From Actinomycetes bacterium (GTDB lineage: Bacteria; Actinomycetota; Actinomycetes; Actinomycetales; Cellulomonadaceae), in contig JAEWQZ010000050.1 of the NCBI GenBank assembly GCA_023460255.1, positions 1-5,977 on the forward strand: DNA of 5,977 bases. The letters run 5' to 3'. The number at the start of each line of letters is the position of its first letter. Position 1 is the stretch's first letter. The notes below the pieces were generated by a model, which was not told where the DNA came from, searched no databases, and saw only the letters and a list, made by a program, of their open reading frames with translations. The position numbers and the translations under genes are program-made. Positions 1 to 3,463 of the stretch are shown here, in pieces.

Positions 1-200
1 GTGTCGGCCCGCGAGACCGAGACGGCGCCGACAGCGACGAGGACCTCCCCCGCGCCGGGCGTCGGGACGGGTAGCTCCTCGACGTGCAGCACGTCCGGCG
101 GGCCGTAGCGGCGCGCGGTGACGGCCCGCATCGTGCGCGGCAGGGGCGGCGCGCCGGTGGGCCCGGCATGCGCGGGTGCGGTGCGGCGGGTGTCGTTCAC
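1..200 (-). CDS. Medium-chain zinc-type/quinone oxidoreductase, N-terminus only (truncated by window edge)
   Basis: The 66 visible residues match the start of the medium-chain dehydrogenase/reductase superfamily (quinone oxidoreductase and zinc-type alcohol dehydrogenase branch). These cytosolic NAD(P)H-dependent enzymes carry a GroES-like N-terminal domain. The diagnostic stretch begins at residue 24 (MRAVTARRYGPPDVL), followed by a P-x-P-x-x-G-E-V-L-V strand (residues 46-56) and S-R-A-D-T, where many relatives have N-P-x-D-T. I chose GTG at 200-198. It has AGGAG 5 nt upstream, and its GTGA overlaps the TGA stop of the HTH gene by 4 bases, implying translational coupling. The alternative ATG at 131-129 is where most family members begin but has no visible ribosome binding site; the GTG start adds 23 low-complexity Ala/Pro/Arg/Thr residues. 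The cofactor and catalytic regions lie outside the window, so substrate and zinc dependence cannot be judged. It is the third gene of the operon starting at 837. Confidence 0.82.
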   Translation of the reverse strand, partial: MNDTRRTAPAHAGPTGAPPLPRTMRAVTARRYGPPDVLHVEELPVPTPGAGEVLVAVGAVSVSRAD

Positions 201-421
201 GACTGCTCCTCGGCGGGGTACGCGAAGACGTCGTCGAGGGCGACCCCGAGCGCCCGGGCGATCTGGAAGGCCATCTCCAGGGACGGCGAGTACCGGCCCT
301 GCTCGACGGCGATGACTGTCTGGCGCGTGACCCCGATCCGCTCGGCGAGCTCCGCCTGGGTCATGTCGAGGCGGGCCCGGTGCACCCGGATCGAGTTCGT
401 CACGCGGGTGGGGCGGCCCAT
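197..421 (-). CDS. Small Cro/CI (XRE)-family HTH transcriptional regulator
   Basis: This is a 74-residue protein that is little more than one helix-turn-helix domain. The HTH runs from about residue 20 to 45: T-Q-A-E-L-A-E-R-I-G-V (21-31), then the recognition helix T-R-Q-T-V-I-A-V-E-Q-G-R (32-43), then S-P-S-L-E-M-A-F-Q-I-A-R-A-L-G-V (45-60). This pattern is typical of the very short XRE regulators often found beside small membrane proteins or transporters. There is no ligand or dimerisation domain beyond the fold. The ATG at 421-419 overlaps the stop of the upstream membrane-protein gene by one base (TGATG), which favours coupled translation over the in-frame GTG at 403-401. The stop overlaps the GTG of the oxidoreductase gene. 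The likely role (inference) is repressor of its own operon through the paired palindromes at 846-915. Family assignment is firm; the regulated function is unknown. Confidence 0.9.
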   Translation of the reverse strand: MGRPTRVTNSIRVHRARLDMTQAELAERIGVTRQTVIAVEQGRYSPSLEMAFQIARALGVALDDVFAYPAEEQS

Positions 422-837
422 CACAGCCCCCGGCGGTAGGCGACCAGGCGTACCACCGACGACACGACGACCTGGACGACGAAGGCTGCGTAGATCGCGT
501 TGGCGATCCAGAAGTGCGGCGCCTCCACGAGGGCGAGGGCGAGCACGCCCGCGACGAGCACGGACAGCACGAGCCCGCCGACGTAGTCGCCGAAGCGGGC
601 GACCTCCCTGTCGCGCACGTCCGCCTGGTGCGTCTCGCTCGGCCGGACGATCTCGAGGAGCACCCGGCCGACCACGTTGGCCAGGATCGAGATCCCGATG
701 GCCCACAGCAGCGGGCCGACGTAGGGGACGGACACCAGATCGCCGTCCGCGCGGCGCAGCAGGAGCACCACGTACCCGACCCAGACCGCCACGCTGGTCA
801 CCAGGTAGGCCCAGGTGCCCTTCTCCTCGTACGACAT
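421..837 (-). CDS. Small four-helix integral membrane protein of unknown function
   Basis: This is a 138-residue protein with four hydrophobic segments at about residues 9-28, 38-63, 84-103 and 108-132 and no signal peptide. It begins M-S-Y-E-E-K-G-T-W, a short polar N-terminus leading straight into helix 1. The loop between helices 2 and 3 (64-83) is charged, with the pattern D-V-R-D-R-E-V-A-R-F-G-D-Y-V-G. From memory this resembles the 'D-E-R-D-x-x-I' loop of DUF2178-like small membrane proteins that are commonly paired with short XRE regulators; I cannot confirm the family here. The ATG at 837-835 is supported by GAGGGAG ending 4 nt upstream (GAGG with a 7-nt gap). It is the first gene of the operon and directly follows the double-operator promoter; its stop overlaps the HTH start. 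Possible roles include a sensor or partner of the regulator, or an effector in envelope homeostasis; the sequence does not decide between them. Confidence 0.85.
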   Translation of the reverse strand: MSYEEKGTWAYLVTSVAVWVGYVVLLLRRADGDLVSVPYVGPLLWAIGISILANVVGRVLLEIVRPSETHQADVRDREVARFGDYVGGLVLSVLVAGVLALALVEAPHFWIANAIYAAFVVQVVVSSVVRLVAYRRGL

Positions 838-841
838 GCCA

Positions 842-848
842 CTCCCTC
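842..848 (-). promoter_or_regulatory. Ribosome binding site of the membrane-protein gene
   Basis: GAGGGAG reads on the minus strand 4 nt before the ATG at 837. Its first three bases lie inside the left arm of the promoter-proximal palindrome, so a bound protein or folded leader at that palindrome would touch the translation start region. Confidence 0.7.
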
Positions 849-873
849 GATGTCAAAGATTGCTGACATCGAG
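846..873. promoter_or_regulatory. Operator-like palindrome 1 (over the predicted transcription start)
   Basis: This is a perfect 10-bp inverted repeat: CTCGATGTCA at 846-855 and TGACATCGAG at 864-873, separated by 8 bases. Its core, TGTCA-N8-TGACA (851-868), shares the pattern TGTCAAnGATTnnTGACA with the second palindrome at 896-915. It begins just downstream of the predicted -10 box and covers the expected start site, a classic repressor position. It is most simply read as a binding site for the HTH protein encoded by the same operon (inference). If transcription began further upstream it could also fold in the leader RNA and crowd the ribosome binding site. Confidence 0.7.
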
Positions 874-902
874 AATGTAAGACAGACGCGACATCGTGTC
901 AA
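874..902 (-). promoter_or_regulatory. Sigma70-type promoter of the membrane protein/HTH/oxidoreductase operon
   Basis: On the minus strand a perfect -35 box TTGACA (902-897) is followed by exactly 17 nt and a -10 box TACATT (879-874, 4 of 6 consensus including the key A at position 2 and T at position 6). Transcription should start near 864-868, giving a leader of about 30 nt before the ATG at 837. The -35 lies within palindrome 2 and the start site within palindrome 1, so occupancy of either would block RNA polymerase. The AT content is noticeably higher than the surroundings. Confidence 0.65.
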
Positions 903-915
903 CGATTCTTGACAC
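896..915. promoter_or_regulatory. Operator-like palindrome 2 (over the -35 box)
   Basis: This is an inverted repeat of GTGTCAA (896-902) and TTGACAC (909-915) around a 6-base spacer. The core TGTCA-N8-TGACA (897-914) has the same geometry as palindrome 1 and shares the spacer bases GATT. The two centres are 46 bp apart, a little over four helical turns. Its left arm includes the -35 hexamer of the operon promoter. The likely ligand is the short XRE protein at 197-421 (inference). The TTGACA also present on the plus strand comes from the symmetry and leads to no plus-strand gene. Confidence 0.7.
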
Positions 916-951
916 ACCATGACGCGCCGGCAGCGCGACGAGGAGCCCCGG

Positions 952-3294
952 TCAGACGACGGCGCCGTCCGTCCGGTCGCCCGCACGCGGACGCGGCGCC
1001 GGCTTCTCCGCGGGGGCGGGCGTCGGCCAGCGCCGCTGGAGCAGGATCGTCAGCGGGACCGCGACGGCCACCGTGCCGACGGTGCCCACGACGATCCCGA
1101 GCACGAGCGCCAGGGCGAAGTCGGCGAGCGAGCTGCCGCCGAGGACCAGCAGGGCGAGCAGCACGAAGAGCGTGCTCGCACCCGTGTTCACCGTGCGCGG
1201 CAGCGTCTGCAGCACCGCCTCCCCCGCCAGCCGGTGGAAGGGTTCGTCCCGCCGGCTCCGCCACGTCTCCCGGACCCTGTCGAAGACGACCACCGAGTCG
1301 TTGACCGAGTAGCCGATGACGGTCAGCAGCGCCGCGAGGAAGACGCCGTCCAGGGTCTTGCCCAACCACGCGAACACCCCGAGGACGACGAGGACGTTCG
1401 TCGCCAGCGACGCCACGGCACCGCTGCTGAAGGTCCAGTGGAAGCGCACGGCGAGGTAGGCGAGCTGGGCCGCGAGCGCCACGGCCAGGGCGATGAGCGC
1501 GTTGCGCTGGAGCTCCGCGCCGAGGCTCGGCCCGATCAGCTCGTCGCTGACCACCGTGGCCCCCTGGGCAACCTCCCCGAGCGCGTCGCGGATCCGCTGG
1601 GCCTCGGCGTCGTCGACGGGCGCCGTCCGCACGGCGATGTCGGCCTCGCCCGCCTGCTGGACCACCGCCCCGGGGAAGCCCGCCGCCGCGACCGCCGCCC
1701 GCGCGTCGTCGGCGCTGACCGCCACACCCGTCGCGTACTGGATGCTGCGGCCGCCGGTGAACTCCACGCCGAGCTCGACGCCGCGCACCGCCAGTCCCGC
1801 GGCCGCGACGGCGACGAGGGCGAGCGAGACCACGAGCCAGCGCCCGGCCGGGCGCAGGAGGTCGGTGCTCCACCCGGTCACCCGGCGCCGGAACGCGCCG
1901 AGCGTGTCCAGGCCGCTCAGTCGCGGGCGCCGGGTCCAGAACCCGGCCGACGCGACCGACTGTGCCAGCACGCGCGTGATGACCAGTGCCGAGAAGAAGG
2001 AGACGAGGACACCGATGGTCAGCGTCACCCCGAAGCCCCGGACCGGGCCCGAGGCGAGGAAGAACAGCAGTCCTGCCGAGATCAGCGTGGTGACGTTCGA
2101 GTCGGCGATCGCCGAGAAGGCCCGACGGAACCCGGCGACGACGGAGCTGCGCAGCGAGCGGCCGCCGATGATCCGCTCCTCGCGCGCGCGCTCGTACACG
2201 AGCACGTTCGCGTCGACGGCCATGCCGACCGAGAGCACGAAGCCGGCAAGGCCAGGCAGGGTGATCGTCGCCCCCAGGGTGACCAGCGCCGCGTAGGAGA
2301 TGAGGGCGTAGCAGAGCAGCGCGACGATCGCGAGCAGGCCCATGAGCCGGTAGACGGCGATGATGAACACGGCCGTCGCGGCGATGCCGATGAGAATGGC
2401 CTGCACGCTCGCGTCGATGGCGGCGGCGCCGAGGCTGGGGCCGACGGTGCGTTGCTCGATCACCTCGACGGGCACGGGCAGCGCCCCGCCCTGGATGAGC
2501 GCGGCGAGCTCGAGCGCCTCGACCTGGTCGAACTGGCCGGTGATCGTCGTCGTCCCGCCGATGATCCCCACGTCGCAGCGCACGTCGCGATCCACCTGCG
2601 GCGAGGTGATGATGTCACCGTCCAGGGCGATCGCGACGCGGCGCCGCGGGTCACCCTCGGGGAAGCACGCGGCAGCCCCGGTGGCCGCCTCCCAGGCCGC
2701 GGCGCCGTCGCCCGCGAAGTCGATCTCCACGAACCACGCCGGGCCGCGCGTGGGGTCCGTGGCGGCGCGCGCCCCGGTGACGGAGCCGCCGGTCAGTGCG
2801 GCCGCGGCCAGCTGCAGCGGCACGCCGTCCTCGTCGGCGAGCACCAGGGGCTGCGACGGGTCGATCGGCTCGCCGACGACGTGCGTCGGCTCCTCCGCGG
2901 CGAACCCCTCCACCGCGTGGAAGGTGAGCTGGGCGGTCCGGCCGATCGCCTCGACCGCCTCCCGCGGGTCCTCCAGGCCGGGCAGCTCGATGACGATCCG
3001 GCGCTCCCCCGAGCGCACGACGGTCGGCTCCGCGACGCCGAGCGCGTCGATCCGGCGGCGCAGCACCTCCAGCGTGCGGTCGGTCGACTCGGCGTCGGCC
3101 TGGACCGTCGGCGAGTCCCGGGTCTCCAGGACCACCTGGGTGCCACCACGCAGGTCCAGCCCGAGGGTCGGCGTCGAGGTCAGCACGGCGACGGTGGCCC
3201 CCGCGAGCACGAGCAGGGAGATCACGGCCCGGGCGGTCAGGGGGTGGCGTGCCGTGCGGGGCGCGGGCGTGGGACCAGTGGCCGGGCGAGGCAT
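952..3294 (-). CDS. secDF: Protein translocase subunit SecDF (SecD-SecF fusion)
   Basis: This 780-residue membrane protein is the proton-motive-force-driven accessory of SecYEG, which pulls exported proteins out on the extracytoplasmic side. The SecD half has TM1 (about 22-40), the G-L-D-L-R-G-G motif (45-51), a large extracytoplasmic region, then helices from about 297. TM4 carries G-M-A-V-D-A-N-V-L-V-Y-E-R with Asp361. The SecF half starts with TM7 (about 485-503) and E-F-T-G-G (511-515). It contains G-Y-S-V-N-D-S-V-V-V-F-D-R with Asp666 in TM10, and Arg700 (L-P-R-T-V-N-T) at TM11. These match the Asp/Asp/Arg set needed for proton-coupled motion in characterised SecDF. About 12 helices are expected, with a Pro/Arg-rich cytosolic tail from 756. 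ATG 3294-3292 has AGGAG 4 nt upstream; the open frame continues upstream to 3615 but without family similarity. Neighbours are not yajC, ruvB or apt, so it may be a paralogue of separate secD/secF genes elsewhere. Confidence 0.95.
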   Translation of the reverse strand: MPRPATGPTPAPRTARHPLTARAVISLLVLAGATVAVLTSTPTLGLDLRGGTQVVLETRDSPTVQADAESTDRTLEVLRRRIDALGVAEPTVVRSGERRIVIELPGLEDPREAVEAIGRTAQLTFHAVEGFAAEEPTHVVGEPIDPSQPLVLADEDGVPLQLAAAALTGGSVTGARAATDPTRGPAWFVEIDFAGDGAAAWEAATGAAACFPEGDPRRRVAIALDGDIITSPQVDRDVRCDVGIIGGTTTITGQFDQVEALELAALIQGGALPVPVEVIEQRTVGPSLGAAAIDASVQAILIGIAATAVFIIAVYRLMGLLAIVALLCYALISYAALVTLGATITLPGLAGFVLSVGMAVDANVLVYERAREERIIGGRSLRSSVVAGFRRAFSAIADSNVTTLISAGLLFFLASGPVRGFGVTLTIGVLVSFFSALVITRVLAQSVASAGFWTRRPRLSGLDTLGAFRRRVTGWSTDLLRPAGRWLVVSLALVAVAAAGLAVRGVELGVEFTGGRSIQYATGVAVSADDARAAVAAAGFPGAVVQQAGEADIAVRTAPVDDAEAQRIRDALGEVAQGATVVSDELIGPSLGAELQRNALIALAVALAAQLAYLAVRFHWTFSSGAVASLATNVLVVLGVFAWLGKTLDGVFLAALLTVIGYSVNDSVVVFDRVRETWRSRRDEPFHRLAGEAVLQTLPRTVNTGASTLFVLLALLVLGGSSLADFALALVLGIVVGTVGTVAVAVPLTILLQRRWPTPAPAEKPAPRPRAGDRTDGAVV

Positions 3295-3298
3295 GACG

Positions 3299-3303
3299 CT
3301 CCT
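3299..3303 (-). promoter_or_regulatory. Ribosome binding site fixing the secDF start
   Basis: AGGAG on the minus strand lies 4 nt before the ATG at 3294. It selects this start over several in-frame upstream ATG codons in the long open frame reaching 3615. Confidence 0.7.
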
Positions 3304-3318
3304 GACGTAGCGGCGAGG

Positions 3319-3350
3319 GCACCGGCGCGCCTCTCGCGGCGCTCCGGTGC
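3319..3350 (-). promoter_or_regulatory. Stable hairpin in the secDF leader
   Basis: GCACCGG (3319-3325) pairs with CCGGTGC (3344-3350). After a single C/T mismatch the stem continues with GCGCC (3327-3331) and GGCGC (3338-3342), closing a 6-base loop. That is twelve GC-rich base pairs with one mismatch, ending about 15 nt before the secDF ribosome binding site. No T-run follows on either strand, so it is not a canonical terminator. It may shape the leader or act as an attenuator or RNA stability element (inference). Confidence 0.45.
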
Positions 3351-3365
3351 GGACGACGAGCGGCC

Positions 3366-3371
3366 AGCCTA
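3366..3371 (-). promoter_or_regulatory. Possible -10 box of secDF
   Basis: TAGGCT reads on the minus strand and fits the loose actinobacterial -10 form TAnnnT. Transcription would begin near 3359, placing the 3319-3350 hairpin entirely in a leader of about 65 nt. No convincing -35 box is seen 16-19 nt upstream, so this is a weak call. Confidence 0.3.
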
Positions 3372-3446
3372 GCCAGCCGGCAACCGCACCCGGACACGGG
3401 CCCACCCACGGGCGCCCGACGGTCGCACGGGAGCGGTCGCCGGTTC

Positions 3447-3455
3447 TGGAACAAT
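3447..3455 (+). promoter_or_regulatory. Possible extended -10 promoter of valS
   Basis: TGG followed by AACAAT (3450-3455) fits an extended -10 (TGn plus hexamer, 4 of 6 to TATAAT), which can work without a -35 box; none is visible. The start of transcription would fall around 3461-3464, essentially at the valS ATG, predicting a leaderless or near-leaderless mRNA. This agrees with the lack of a correctly spaced Shine-Dalgarno: the only G-run (3457-3460) ends 3 nt before the ATG. Confidence 0.4.
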
Positions 3456-3463
3456 CGGGGCTC

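Noticed and set aside
84..912. Plus-strand open frames over the membrane protein/HTH/oxidoreductase operon
   Set aside because: The Arg/Pro/Gly-rich translation has no motifs; the minus-strand frames encode recognisable domains with overlapping starts and stops and ribosome binding sites.
909..914. TTGACA on the plus strand as a -35 box
   Set aside because: It arises from the symmetry of palindrome 2; no -10 box or plus-strand gene follows, only the antisense of secDF.
923..937. Short hairpin CGCGC-N5-GCGCG downstream of secDF as a terminator
   Set aside because: It has only a 5-bp stem, and no T-run follows on the minus strand. Such motifs are frequent by chance at this GC content.
899..1873. 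Second minus-strand frame of 324 codons within secDF
   Set aside because: It is out of frame with the SecF motifs (Asp666, Arg700), consists mainly of R/A/G/P, and has no independent support.
919..3372. Long plus-strand open frame (817 codons) antisense to secDF
   Set aside because: It is rich in R, D, E, H, Q and G with no domain pattern. It is a shadow of secDF, whose frame carries all conserved motifs.
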